Positions 47,047-55,496 of a DNA stretch of 64,000 nt are shown in pieces. Both the position numbers and the translations under genes were made by a program. Location of the stretch: the NCBI RefSeq assembly GCF_026262505.1, contig NC_067205.1, positions 26,045,693-26,109,692 on the forward strand, read 5' to 3'. Source of the DNA: Trichomonas vaginalis G3 (lineage: Eukaryota > Parabasalia > Trichomonadida > Trichomonadidae). Position 1 is the stretch's first letter. Every line of letters starts with the position of its first letter. The notes below the pieces were generated by a model. It was not told the origin of the DNA. It saw nothing but the letters and a program-made list of their open reading frames with translations, and made no database searches.

Positions 47047-47399
47047 TTTTTATTTTTTATTTCAAGTTTGAGTAAACTTTCAAGATAATCTATATAAGCC
47101 TTTTGATGTTCTTCATCTAGATTCTTGTTTAATATGTGATGAATTTGATTTTTTTTTGAAAATTCAAGATAAAATTCTTTTTTATCTTGATCAACAACAT
47201 GAACAATTCGAGTACAGCGTAACATTTCATCAATATTTTCTGTTTTCTTCGTTTCTAGATATTTTTCAAATATTTCTTGCGGAATCTCATTTTGATATAC
47301 CCATTTATTTTTTTCCGGATGCTGATCTTTGTACTTAACGAAATATTGCTTGACTATTCGCTCAGAAACAACATATTCGATCTCTTTTCTCTTTCTCAT
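47043..47399 (-). CDS. Very small HP1-like chromo + chromoshadow protein
   Basis: In the 118-residue protein, residues 6-49 fit a chromodomain: EIEYVVSERIVKQYFVKYKD, then KNKWVYQNEIPQEIFEKYLE. The three aromatic-cage positions are filled by Tyr9, Tyr23 and Trp33, where HP1 has Tyr, Trp, Tyr/Trp-type residues that hold methyl-lysine. Residues 54-112 resemble a chromoshadow domain: MLRCTRIVHVVDQDKKEFYL and HQKAYIDYLESLLKLE, compare the IGAT...FLMKWK...IDFYE pattern. The hinge is almost absent (about five residues). The likely role is reading methylated histone H3 and dimerising in heterochromatin. A trichomonad-type initiator lies 9-13 bases upstream. Confidence 0.6.
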   Translation of the reverse strand: MRKRKEIEYVVSERIVKQYFVKYKDQHPEKNKWVYQNEIPQEIFEKYLETKKTENIDEMLRCTRIVHVVDQDKKEFYLEFSKKNQIHHILNKNLDEEHQKAYIDYLESLLKLEIKNKN

Positions 47400-47407
47400 T
47401 GAATATT

Positions 47408-47412
47408 TGTGA
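47408..47412 (-). promoter_or_regulatory. Trichomonad-type initiator of the HP1-like gene
   Basis: On the minus strand TCACA (TCA, pyrimidine, A/T) precedes the ATG at 47399 by eight bases. Confidence 0.4.
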
Positions 47413-47623
47413 CACTTTTGAATTCAATCAAATCAAAAATATTTGAAATTGCTAGAATTTTTTTCTTTCTCATGAATATTTGAAATGACTCAAAAGGAAA
47501 ACTCGTTCGATTCAATTCAATTTTGAATCAGAATTTTTTAAGGACCAATAAATCAAATTATGTTAAGAAAATCTTTTTTTAACTCAGAGTATCAAAAGTA
47601 CGTTAAACCTTCAATTTTATCTC

Positions 47624-48618
47624 ATGTCGGAAAGCGAACCGACAATAGTGGAAGAGAATCAAACTATATCAGTATCCATCCAAGCTATTGTTGATGAAGA
47701 AAAAGGAGATGGAGCTGATATGCTGGATTTAATTCAAAATGAATTGAATTCCCGTAAAAAATTGAAATATAGAATGGAAATACCTGAAAATCCCCAATTC
47801 CAATTCTCAAGGAAAGATATAGCAAATTAAAATTTACAGATCCTACAGAAGCTGCTATATTTATTGCAAAAGATTCATATAATTCTTTTTATCCATTAAA
47901 TTTTGAGCAAGGAAAAAAGTTTCGTTGTCCTAACTGCCAATTTTGCATGGAGCTTGTAAAGACTCATGAAAATGGTCAACTTTTCTTCATTCCAGTAATT
48001 AAACACGAGCATAGAGCAAAGCAATGCAAGCCGAGTAACAATATACCAAAAATTCTTAAGTTGCAAGCAGGAAAAAAAGTCTATGAATTAGCAAATTCTG
48101 ATAATGTTCCTCAATGCAAAGAAATTTTTGCAAAAGAATTGAATATTCCCAATGCAACTTATACGATGTTCCATAATATAGTAAATAAACTTAAAGGAAC
48201 CACAAAAGGGGATAGAATTCAATCTTACAATTATTTCTCAACAATTTTTTCAATCATAAACAAAATCGAACAAGGATTCTGCGAAATGATTTTAGTTAAA
48301 GAAGTTAACAATGAAATTGAATTGCATACATTTAAGAAAGGTGATGAATTACCTGAAAATTCAAAAGACTTTCAAATTTATTCATTTATTGTAATTCCTC
48401 CAATAACTCATTTTTACATGCAAACACAAGCTTTTTGCGGAATAATTCAAATTGATGGAACGTTTTTATTTTGTATTAAAAAAGGAAACTTACTCATTAT
48501 TGGTACATCTGCACCAAATAATAGACTTATCCCTATTGCATTTGCATGGTCTGTTAGTGAAAATCTTATATACGAAAAAAGGAGATTTGACAGAATGTCA
48601 AATCTCCTCAAAAAGTGA
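47624..48618 (+). mobile_element. Mutator-like (MULE) transposase, truncated
   Basis: A 68-residue N-terminal frame (MSESEPTIVEENQTISVSIQ) is followed, in another frame, by a FLYWCH/WRKY-like zinc-finger pattern (FRCPNCQFCMEL, HEHRAKQC) and a helical domain. The start of the MULE catalytic domain comes next, AFCGIIQIDGTFLFCIKKGN with the first aspartate in IDGTF, and GTSAPNNRLIPIAFAWSVSE. The second and third catalytic residues are absent because the frame stops at 48618, just before the three hairpins. There is at least one frameshift between 47830 and 47947. The copy is inactive. Confidence 0.7.
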
Positions 48619-48665
48619 CAATTTACATGGCAAACAATTGCGAGCAATTTTTAGCCATTTTGGCT

Positions 48666-48724
48666 GAGAACTAGGGTCTGCGAGGTACATAGATAGAATC
48701 AGTACCTCGCAGACTCTAGTTCTC
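48666..48724. repeat. Hairpin 1: 23-bp arms
   Basis: Arms 48666-48688 (GAGAACTAGGGTCTGCGAGG...) and 48702-48724 pair at 22 of 23 positions, around a 13-base loop. The mismatch would be a G-U pair in RNA. Confidence 0.9.
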
Positions 48725-48730
48725 TATATG

Positions 48731-48785
48731 GCGCCGAGAAATTTTGGTGAAATGCGACGACATTTCACCAAAATTTTCTCGACGC
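48731..48785. repeat. Hairpin 2: 24-25-bp arms
   Basis: Arms 48731-48754 (GCGCCGAGAAATTTTGGTGA...) and 48761-48785 pair with one mismatch and one bulged base around the loop CGACGA. The stem is unrelated to hairpin 1. Confidence 0.9.
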
Positions 48786-48796
48786 AATAGGATGAA

Positions 48797-48845
48797 TTGG
48801 AGGGTGTGAGATACTATTACATGCTATAGTACTCACACCCTCCAA
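48797..48845. repeat. Hairpin 3: about 20-bp arms
   Basis: TTGGAGGGTGTGAG (48797-48810) pairs perfectly with CTCACACCCTCCAA (48832-48845). After a one-base bulge TACTAT pairs with ATAGTA around an eight- to nine-base loop. Confidence 0.9.
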
Positions 48846-49537
48846 AACCTCGAAAATCTCAAAATTTCCTGCAATTATCATCAACTTTGCATAGCACAAT
48901 CGGCCAAAAATTCATTCAATTGTCCTTCTTCTCAATATTTCTTAACTCTTTCGATTTCTTTCAAAATATCTTTCAATAATCTTTCAATGATAAATATTAT
49001 ACAAAAACGATTAGTATGAAACTTTTTTGCATTTTAAAATATTTTATATTTCTGTTTTTATTTCAATTTTTATATTTTTATTTTCCTTTTTTTAGATGAA
49101 ACTTATTTGTTTACCAATATTCCTTATTTTATAAAATTTTTCAATTGAATACTACAATAATTTTATCTCTCCTTTATTAAATTTTCGATTTTTATGTTAA
49201 TTCTAATTCTTTGCACTATTTCTTGTCTAAATCTTCTAAATTTTTATTTTAATTTAATTTGACACATAATCATCCTTTTAATTTTCGATTCAAATCCTTA
49301 TCCTCTTCATTATTTTTCAATAATTTTTTTATCGTAATTTGTAAAATTCGTTCTTTTATAGCTGTTTAAATAATCCAAAACCATTATATTTATTATTGTT
49401 AATTATTCCTAATCATGTTTTTTCCATTAATTTTAATTTTTTATTTTCTGAACCATTTAAATTAATTTTGTTAAGAATATTTTTTCAATATAGACTTCTG
49501 AAATAATTAAATTATTCTCAAATTCTCACAAATTATT
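48846..49537. other. Very AT-rich intergenic region
   Basis: No gene or structured repeat is seen. Confidence 0.6.
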
Positions 49538-49542
49538 TCATT
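49538..49542 (+). promoter_or_regulatory. Trichomonad-type initiator
   Basis: TCATT with start A at 49540 lies 18 bases before the ATG at 49558. Confidence 0.45.
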
Positions 49543-49557
49543 TCAAATTTGTTTAAA

Positions 49558-50487
49558 ATGAATTTGTACACCTTAGTTGATTCAGCTTGGCTTGAAACAG
49601 CTCTAGCACAGATTCAAAGGCGCACACCGTTAGCAATTGTTCTCACAAATGTTCCATTAGTCAACAACACTATTCGTTCATCAATTAACAAGATAACATT
49701 TTACAAAGCTCTCTTATGTAATAGACTAATTACTATTGAAGAGTACTTACATCATACATACAAACTTCAAGAGTTTACTACTTTCTACATTAAATATAAT
49801 AATCGACTCTACGAGTGTTCATCCATTTTGAAACACAGAGATGACACTCTCCTTACCGATTATTTGATATTACAAAGTTCAAACGACTCTCGTATACAGG
49901 AAGAACCCTCATCAGCCAGCACTCCTCTACAACGCCAGCTTTCATCAGCCAGCACTACCAACTCTGTTCCACAGCAACAGCTCTCAACAGCCAACGCTCC
50001 TCTACAAAGCCCACTTTCTGCCAACACCCCGCCACAACGCCAGCTCTCTGCCAACGCTCCTCTTCAACGCCAGCTCTCTGCCAACTCTCTTCCACAGCAA
50101 CAACTCTCTGCCAACACCTTGGCACAGCAACAACTCTCTGCCAATACTCCTCTTCAACGCCAGCTCTCTGCCAATACTCCTCTTCAACGCCAGCTCTCTG
50201 CCAACACTCTTCCACAGCAACAACTCTCTGCCAACACTCCTCTTCAACGCCAGCTCTCTGCCAACACCTCGGCACAGCAACAACTCTCTGCCAACACTCC
50301 CCCACAGCAACAGCTCTCTGCCAATACTCAGCCTCAGCCTCACCCATCTGTGTCTATTCCCCTTAAGCGCGGGAGACCCAAAGTTAATGTACCAAAAGAT
50401 CTTAAGGTAACTATTAGAAACCTAATTGAGCAGCATGGCCATCTTGGAATAATCTCCGCCTATAACCAAATAAATAAAGATATCTAA
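49558..50487 (+). CDS. AT-hook protein with ten-residue LSAN repeats
   Basis: The first ATG (49558) gives 309 residues. Residues 1-115 are globular (LYTLVDSAWLETALAQIQRR, FYIKYNNRLYECSSILKHRD). Residues 118-255 consist of about 14 ten-residue repeats of the form LSANTPLQRQ or LSANTLPQQQ. The end has the AT-hook core KRGRPKVNVPK and a helix-turn-helix-like segment (IRNLIEQHGHLGIISAYNQI). It may be a DNA-binding protein of the host or of an unrecognised transposon. Coding-like composition continues to about 50655, where Maverick B seems to begin. The gene has a host-type initiator rather than the element-type leader. Confidence 0.55.
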   Translation: MNLYTLVDSAWLETALAQIQRRTPLAIVLTNVPLVNNTIRSSINKITFYKALLCNRLITIEEYLHHTYKLQEFTTFYIKYNNRLYECSSILKHRDDTLLTDYLILQSSNDSRIQEEPSSASTPLQRQLSSASTTNSVPQQQLSTANAPLQSPLSANTPPQRQLSANAPLQRQLSANSLPQQQLSANTLAQQQLSANTPLQRQLSANTPLQRQLSANTLPQQQLSANTPLQRQLSANTSAQQQLSANTPPQQQLSANTQPQPHPSVSIPLKRGRPKVNVPKDLKVTIRNLIEQHGHLGIISAYNQINKDI

Positions 50488-50791
50488 TATGCCAAATCTC
50501 ATTTTGAGGCATTTTTGGACATGAAGACGGGTATTGTTCCACAGCCAACGCCTACCCAAGCATGGTTCTCCGCTATTGAACGTTTTAAGCCCCTGAATCA
50601 AATTTCTTCCACAATTCCTTCCGGACTTATGATTGAAGTTAGTATCCCTAAGTAGTGTACTGTGGCACTGCGCGCCTCCGTACACCACTTAACGGTTTTG
50701 ACACTTTACGAAACCGGTAACGTATATTTTACAACACAACCATAACACCAACTTAACCTTAAATATTTACAAAACCATCTGACACATAAAC

Positions 50792-50838
50792 GACTTCACT
50801 AATGACTTCACTAATGACTTCACTAATGACTTCACTAC
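50792..50838 (+). repeat. 12-bp tandem repeat near the element B end
   Basis: GACTTCACTAAT is repeated four times (last copy GACTTCACTAC) within the terminal non-coding 240 bases of element B. Confidence 0.85.
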
Positions 50839-50904
50839 CGTCCTCACTAAATAAAAAATAACCCTATTTTTATTTTTTTTAATTTTTTATTTCATTACAA
50901 AGAC

Positions 50905-51338
50905 ATGTCTGACTACATTTACTATGACTCTTTCCCAGAACGTTTCCGTGAACTATTCAAAACTCAAGTAAAACTGAGAAACATGCATTTTAACAAAGAC
51001 AGACCCATTGACGATGAAAGAAACCTGAATATATTACAATCCCATATGACGCAAAGTTCATTGCATACATTCCTTATGGTCGCAGAGGAACGAAAACTAT
51101 TTCAACAAAGAACAAAAATTATTTCTGGAGCGATGAAGAAAATTGCCTTATCTACATAAATGCATGCTTAAATAAAGCTACATATTGTACAAAAGAAGGT
51201 TGGACTGGATTTGAGCTCTACATATACGACGACGATGGAAACAGACGTTGTGTATACCCATACGATAATATGTACCATTGTTTTCATCAAGCATTAAACG
51301 AATACATAGTCAGTAAGGGTCTCATTCCTGCTGAGTAG
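50905..51338 (+). pseudogene. Uncharacterised element B gene (broken)
   Basis: Coding-like sequence begins MSDYIYYDSFPERFRELFKT and later shows WTGFELYIYDDDGNRRCVYP and a closing helix. No family is recognised. The region looks broken (about one break). It is the outermost gene of element B in view. Confidence 0.4.
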
Positions 51339-51714
51339 AAATGTTATATTTTTGTTCTGTCATTTATATAAAAATAAACTTAAAAATTAATGATATCACC
51401 ACCCTCACACGTATGAAAACATAGCGCAAAAATATTTTTAGGAGAGAATGCAGCATTTATGAATTATTTTTGAAGAACTGAAGGTGTCACCACGTCACCA
51501 TGTCACCAGGTTATTTAACTTCTTTTAAAAATGATGACAACATGACATTTTGACAACAGCCTGGGTTGAATGCAAAAATAAATTTAGGTGAAATCTCACC
51601 TCTTTTTTCACCCGGTTTTCTACCCTGTTGAATTCATTGCTTTATAACTCTCTTCCTTGGTTTCTTTTTAGTTGCTTTCTTAACATCTGTCTCCAACTTG
51701 ACTGTCTTTCTTCT
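51339..51714. other. Non-coding spacer with a relic of the A-type minisatellite
   Basis: Around 51575-51640 the sequence TTTAGGTGAAATCTCACC and CTTTTTTCACCCGGTTTTCT resembles the element A array units, but the GATC core is not present here. Otherwise no feature is seen. Confidence 0.5.
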
Positions 51715-52170
51715 TCATCCGTAATGATACCAATTACTTCCACCAGTCAATGGGTCAAATGGTCGTTCATAAGGGTTTCCATACATTCCATAAGGTCCGT
51801 ATGGATAAACCGCTGGTGGAAGTTGTGGAGAAGAAACATTTTCTTTAGTTCCATCGACTCTATTTAAATGCATTGTTTCACCTTTCATCTGGTCATTAAA
51901 GTCTTTTGCGTGTTTTGCAAACTCATCGTCCTTTCCTAAAGCATTTTCTGACTCAGTCGCAACCAAATTGGATGCTTTATTTATGAGCCCTATTTTATTT
52001 AATCTTAACTTCTTTGCAACCCAGCCTCCAATCTTTCCTTTATTTGCATCTAATGTCTTTGAAACCCTTCCTCCACTCATTTTATTTACTGCGTCATAAG
52101 CTCCAAGTGCTTTTGCTCCAAATGCTAATGCTTTTGTTCCCATTGCGCCTAAAGCTGCCCAAGCTACCAT
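51715..52170 (-). CDS. Ala/Gly-rich N-terminus virion-type protein
   Basis: The 151-residue protein starts MVAWAALGAMGTKALAFGAK, a hydrophobic helix that could be membrane-active. A Lys/Gly-rich amphipathic segment (IGGWVAKKLRLNKIGLINKA) and a Pro/Tyr/Gly-rich tail (YPYGPYGMYGNPYERPF) follow. The layout parallels 4902-5261 in element A. The ATG follows the TAA of the upstream gene with no base between. The role (internal capsid or lytic protein) is inferred. Confidence 0.6.
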   Translation of the reverse strand: MVAWAALGAMGTKALAFGAKALGAYDAVNKMSGGRVSKTLDANKGKIGGWVAKKLRLNKIGLINKASNLVATESENALGKDDEFAKHAKDFNDQMKGETMHLNRVDGTKENVSSPQLPPAVYPYGPYGMYGNPYERPFDPLTGGSNWYHYG

Positions 52171-52380
52171 TTACACCATATTAAAATCATCTCTCTTCAA
52201 TATTATCTCATAAAAGTTCTCGTTACTGGAGAAAGTCAATGAAACATAAACGTTCTCACCGCTTTGCGGTCTATCTAACTTATTTCTTATATCATCTATA
52301 CGCTTAAAAATGTCTGAACAATTGCTAACATCTTCTACAACAGTTATTTCATCATGAATGACCTTCAAAAACAAACTCAT
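52171..52380 (-). CDS. 69-residue uncharacterised element protein
   Basis: MSLFLKVIHDEITVVEDVSN is followed by beta-rich sequence (VYVSLTFSSNENFYEIILKR). Both ends abut neighbouring genes directly (TAAATG at each junction), which supports it as a real gene. It has no recognised family. Confidence 0.6.
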   Translation of the reverse strand: MSLFLKVIHDEITVVEDVSNCSDIFKRIDDIRNKLDRPQSGENVYVSLTFSSNENFYEIILKRDDFNMV

Positions 52381-53262
52381 TTAATATGCTATTAAAATCA
52401 TCTCAATAATGAGTCCATCCTTTCCATCTTTAGGTAGCACAACATCTTTCATTGAAGAAGGTTCGACAAGTCTTATGTTAAACTTACTGACAAAGTTTGT
52501 TATACTATAATGCTTCGGCGGCGAATACATGTAGTTTGAAAGACATAATATAGATTCTTCAGCAAATTCACTTATACTGGATTTTATAACAATGTTCTCA
52601 CGAGACCAAACGCCACCAATTGACAATCTTGTAAGCAATCCTGCTGAACCTTCTACTGTAAACGTCGATGGTAACATTCCACGAAGGTCATCTATTGACA
52701 TCGTTGAGTCACTGTATTTAAATATTTTCTTAAAGCAATCGTCATTATCTAACCATGCAATAGCTTTGAAGTTTTCATTCGAATATACATCTGCTTCATT
52801 AAATGTAAAACCCGACTTCTTTGCAGAGATGACTTTAAAATCTATTGAGTTTGTTTCAAAATTATATGCTATGGTAACTTCTGAAGGTAATGGATGCCCT
52901 TCCGCAGTCAGTTGTTCTCTCACTACCGTTTGAAGCTTTGTATTAAAAACTTTCATGTCATCTCCTGTATCTAAGTTCACATACACAGCAACAGGGAAAC
53001 TATCTTGCTTCTTTGTTTCATCATTATATCTCAAAACATTAAAGTTCTTCAATAATATTGTTCTTCCTGCTGGAATACTTCGAACCTGTCTGATTTCAAT
53101 AGCTTTCTCACCTCCTACATACTCTACCCAGTGTCTTGGATATTCATAAGTATACTGACTTTCTTGAATTTTGGTTGGTTTCATCATAACGTGTTCATAG
53201 TATATCTTTATACTCTTGTCAGTTAGACTCGGTGCTATGTTCTGAATATTTCTGACTTGCAT
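52381..53262 (-). CDS. Capsid-associated protein family shared with element A
   Basis: The ATG at 53262 (MQVRNIQNIAPSLTDKSIKI) gives the usual short divergent gap and 293 residues. The sequence is beta-rich (FPVAVYVNLDTGDDMKVF, SEVTIAYNFETNSIDFKV, ENIVIKSSISEFAEESILCL). Two segments resemble the broken gene at 1194-2041 of element A. It is first in a minus-strand run of three abutting genes. The function is unknown; a virion role is inferred from the company it keeps. Confidence 0.6.
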   Translation of the reverse strand: MQVRNIQNIAPSLTDKSIKIYYEHVMMKPTKIQESQYTYEYPRHWVEYVGGEKAIEIRQVRSIPAGRTILLKNFNVLRYNDETKKQDSFPVAVYVNLDTGDDMKVFNTKLQTVVREQLTAEGHPLPSEVTIAYNFETNSIDFKVISAKKSGFTFNEADVYSNENFKAIAWLDNDDCFKKIFKYSDSTMSIDDLRGMLPSTFTVEGSAGLLTRLSIGGVWSRENIVIKSSISEFAEESILCLSNYMYSPPKHYSITNFVSKFNIRLVEPSSMKDVVLPKDGKDGLIIEMILIAY

Positions 53263-53278
53263 TTTTAATGGAGATAAA
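53263..53278. promoter_or_regulatory. 16-bp bidirectional promoter/leader
   Basis: TTTTAATGGAGATAAA separates the divergent ATGs at 53262 and 53279. Confidence 0.5.
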
Positions 53279-54166
53279 ATGAAGCATTTAATACATGACG
53301 TAGATGAAGACATGAATGAAAGCAGTGAAAAGCTCAACAGTTCTCTCATTCTTCCTTTCAGTAAGGACTATGAGTTCTGTTCAAATGGTGTTTATTTCTA
53401 TTGTGGAAAGATGGGTTCAGGTAAGACATTTAACCTCATTCGTCATATACTCATAACAGAACGTTTAGGAAACGACTCTTACTATGACCAAATCATTATA
53501 TCAGCAACTTCAGACTCTATGGATTCAACAGCGAAAACATTCATGAGTAAAGTTCAAGCATCTGTCGTTAAAGTTCCAGATAGCGAACTCATTGAATTTC
53601 TTCAACGTTACATTCGACGTAAGAGGAAATATTATGCCATCGTTGAATTTATACAGTCAGGAATGCAAAAGACTTCTGAGGAGATGGAAAGAATTATTGA
53701 CAAACACCATTTACGTCAATACTCAGGAGTTTACGATATGAAACGACTTACAAACTACATTCTATCAAAACTTTCAAAATACCCCTTCAAAAAGTATCCT
53801 TCAAACACTCTGCTCGTTTGTGACGACTTCGCCGGAAAAGGTTTAGTGTCAAAACCAGACTCACCATTAGCTAACATCATAACTAAAGTCAGACATTACC
53901 ATTTAACTGTAGCAATACTTATGCAAACATGGATGTTTTTAGCTTTAAACATAAAACGTCTCATAACTGACTTCGTTATCTTTCAAGGTTTCTCACGCTA
54001 TGATATTGAACTCATTTGGAAACAGTCAGGTATAACATTACCTTTTGAAGAAATTTGGGAAGCATATAAGTCTCTCATCTCTCCTCGTTCATACCTTGAG
54101 ATTCATATCATGACTAATACCATTAAAGTCAAAAATATTCCATGGGAACGACCAACATTGTTTTAA
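53279..54166 (+). CDS. A32/FtsK-type genome-packaging ATPase
   Basis: The 295-residue protein has Walker A in VYFYCGKMGSGKTFNLIRHI, Walker B in NTLLVCDDFAGKGL and a downstream VAILMQTWMFLALN. The helical middle (IDKHHLRQYSGVYDMKRLTN) aligns with the element A ATPase (LEKKHFRNKQKEIEYISKKL). The protein would pump the element's DNA into capsids. Its stop codon overlaps that of the convergent gene in TTAA (54163-54166). It looks whole. Confidence 0.85.
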   Translation: MKHLIHDVDEDMNESSEKLNSSLILPFSKDYEFCSNGVYFYCGKMGSGKTFNLIRHILITERLGNDSYYDQIIISATSDSMDSTAKTFMSKVQASVVKVPDSELIEFLQRYIRRKRKYYAIVEFIQSGMQKTSEEMERIIDKHHLRQYSGVYDMKRLTNYILSKLSKYPFKKYPSNTLLVCDDFAGKGLVSKPDSPLANIITKVRHYHLTVAILMQTWMFLALNIKRLITDFVIFQGFSRYDIELIWKQSGITLPFEEIWEAYKSLISPRSYLEIHIMTNTIKVKNIPWERPTLF

Positions 54167-54564
54167 AGCTTAACCTTCAATTGACTGATGGTAAACAAAT
54201 TCCATGCATCTCTGTCGCCATTTCTGTTAATATTTTTGCTGTCATTCATATCATCCACTTCCCCATCCGTTAGCTTTTGAGGATATGCGTTAGAATAGCT
54301 GTTCTTAAATGAAGGCTTTTCACCTTTGAGAGCATAAACTCTATAACTTTCTGCATACTTTATGTTTGAACCTCCTGAGCCATCATTGACATAAATTTTT
54401 ATAGGCTTCCACCCTTTGTTCATGTTCCTGCTTCTTCCCTTAGCTCTTTTGTTCAGTAGTTCTACATCTTTATACACAGCACCTGTCTCAGTGAATTCAA
54501 AAATATTTTCATTCGTTAGCTTTACATTCAAACCCTTGTCGAGTATATTGTTCATTTCATACAT
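54163..54564 (-). CDS. Uncharacterised 133-residue element protein
   Basis: The start at 54564 (MYEMNNILDKGLNVKLTNEN) avoids overlap with the divergent gene at 54590. The protein has a basic linker (NKRAKGRSRNMNKGWKPIKI) and a Ser/Asn-rich C-terminal half. No family is recognised. A cysteine protease would be expected in a Maverick, but no Cys/His pair is visible here. Confidence 0.45.
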   Translation of the reverse strand: MYEMNNILDKGLNVKLTNENIFEFTETGAVYKDVELLNKRAKGRSRNMNKGWKPIKIYVNDGSGGSNIKYAESYRVYALKGEKPSFKNSYSNAYPQKLTDGEVDDMNDSKNINRNGDRDAWNLFTISQLKVKL

Positions 54565-54589
54565 ATAAAAGGTTTTTATTCTATATGAA

Positions 54590-55168
54590 ATGAGAAGCAA
54601 ATCCATCTTAGCTGGTGCCGTTAATGTTCCAATTGAACCGACATCAAATGTTGACTCACGAACGACAAACAATATTGTCATAAAGAACTATAGTTCAGAG
54701 TGTTTGAAAGAAAAAGAACCAGAACTTAAGTCGGTGAATTTAAACACAGCTTCAAACGCTAACGCTACATCAGATGTTAAGTTAGAGTATCCACCACTGG
54801 ACCAAATTCTTTCAAGAGAAGCCAACGACAACCCTTACACAAATGTTCAAACAAATCCTTCAGATAACGTAGACCATTACCTTCTTCAGTTATACCAAAC
54901 AATTTTACTCAAAGACGATAAGAAGCTTTTGACAAATCTTATAAGTAAGAACCAAATAATTCTAACAAAGGAGGACCTTGAAAATGTTATCTCACGAATA
55001 ACAGGGAAACAATGTGTCATTGACTATCTCGACCCTGAAATCGAATGCTGTGGTCAAACGCCAATATTCATGAAAATAGGTAACATCCGCATCATTGAAA
55101 CACCAGGAACTACAGGAGTTGAGTTTAAGTATAAATATTCGAATGAATATACAAAACTTTCAACATAA
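54590..55168 (+). CDS. CCG-motif virion-associated protein family
   Basis: The 192-residue protein has a disordered first half (LNTASNANATSDVKLEYPPL), then helices (YLLQLYQTILLKDDKKLLTN) and a domain with DPEIECCGQTPIFMKIGNIR and GVEFKYKYSNEY. Element A's 17464-18042 has the same layout and the same CCG core. The paired cysteines could bind metal or cross-link. The function is unknown. Confidence 0.6.
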   Translation: MRSKSILAGAVNVPIEPTSNVDSRTTNNIVIKNYSSECLKEKEPELKSVNLNTASNANATSDVKLEYPPLDQILSREANDNPYTNVQTNPSDNVDHYLLQLYQTILLKDDKKLLTNLISKNQIILTKEDLENVISRITGKQCVIDYLDPEIECCGQTPIFMKIGNIRIIETPGTTGVEFKYKYSNEYTKLST

Positions 55169-55226
55169 TATAAACTTTGCTTGAAATATGTTTTAGTAAA
55201 TTAAAGCAGTCAGGACTTTCGGTCTT

Positions 55227-55239
55227 GGCGCTTTGCGCC
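55227..55239. terminator. Small GC hairpin between convergent genes
   Basis: GGCGCTTTGCGCC forms five GC pairs around TTT in the 85-base gap between convergent genes ending at 55168 and 55254. It could help 3'-end formation, which is a guess. Confidence 0.3.
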
Positions 55240-55253
55240 GTCAGTCAAAAATT

Positions 55254-55496
55254 TCAAGTTAGCAATTTGTAATATCTATCCAAAACTTCTTCAACAGTAT
55301 CGAACTCATCTTCATAATGCAAACCTAATCTTATTGACTTGGTGCAGTTTTCACTAACACAATATTTTTCTGTTCTCTTGACTGACATAACTAACTCATT
55401 TGTTTCATCAAACAGCAACAACCAAAGTTCATGACCTAATACATAACATTCATACTTTATATTTTTAGCTCTGAGTTCTCTTGTAAGCTGTTGCAT
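55254..55496 (-). CDS. 80-residue uncharacterised element protein
   Basis: MQQLTRELRAKNIKYECYVL is followed by LWLLLFDETNELVMSVKRTE. It overlaps the end of the penton-like gene by 40 bases on the same strand, so it relies on its own promoter inside that gene or on reinitiation. No family is recognised. Confidence 0.5.
   Translation of the reverse strand: MQQLTRELRAKNIKYECYVLGHELWLLLFDETNELVMSVKRTEKYCVSENCTKSIRLGLHYEDEFDTVEEVLDRYYKLLT

Noticed and set aside
49860-50347. Three long minus-strand frames with Arg/Glu/Val/Gly repeats
   Set aside because: They are antisense shadows of the LSAN-repeat coding sequence.
50656-50900. Terminal inverted repeat shared by the right end of A and the left end of B
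   Set aside because: Only a short GGCACT..CG.GCC-like match was found, too little to call a shared terminus.
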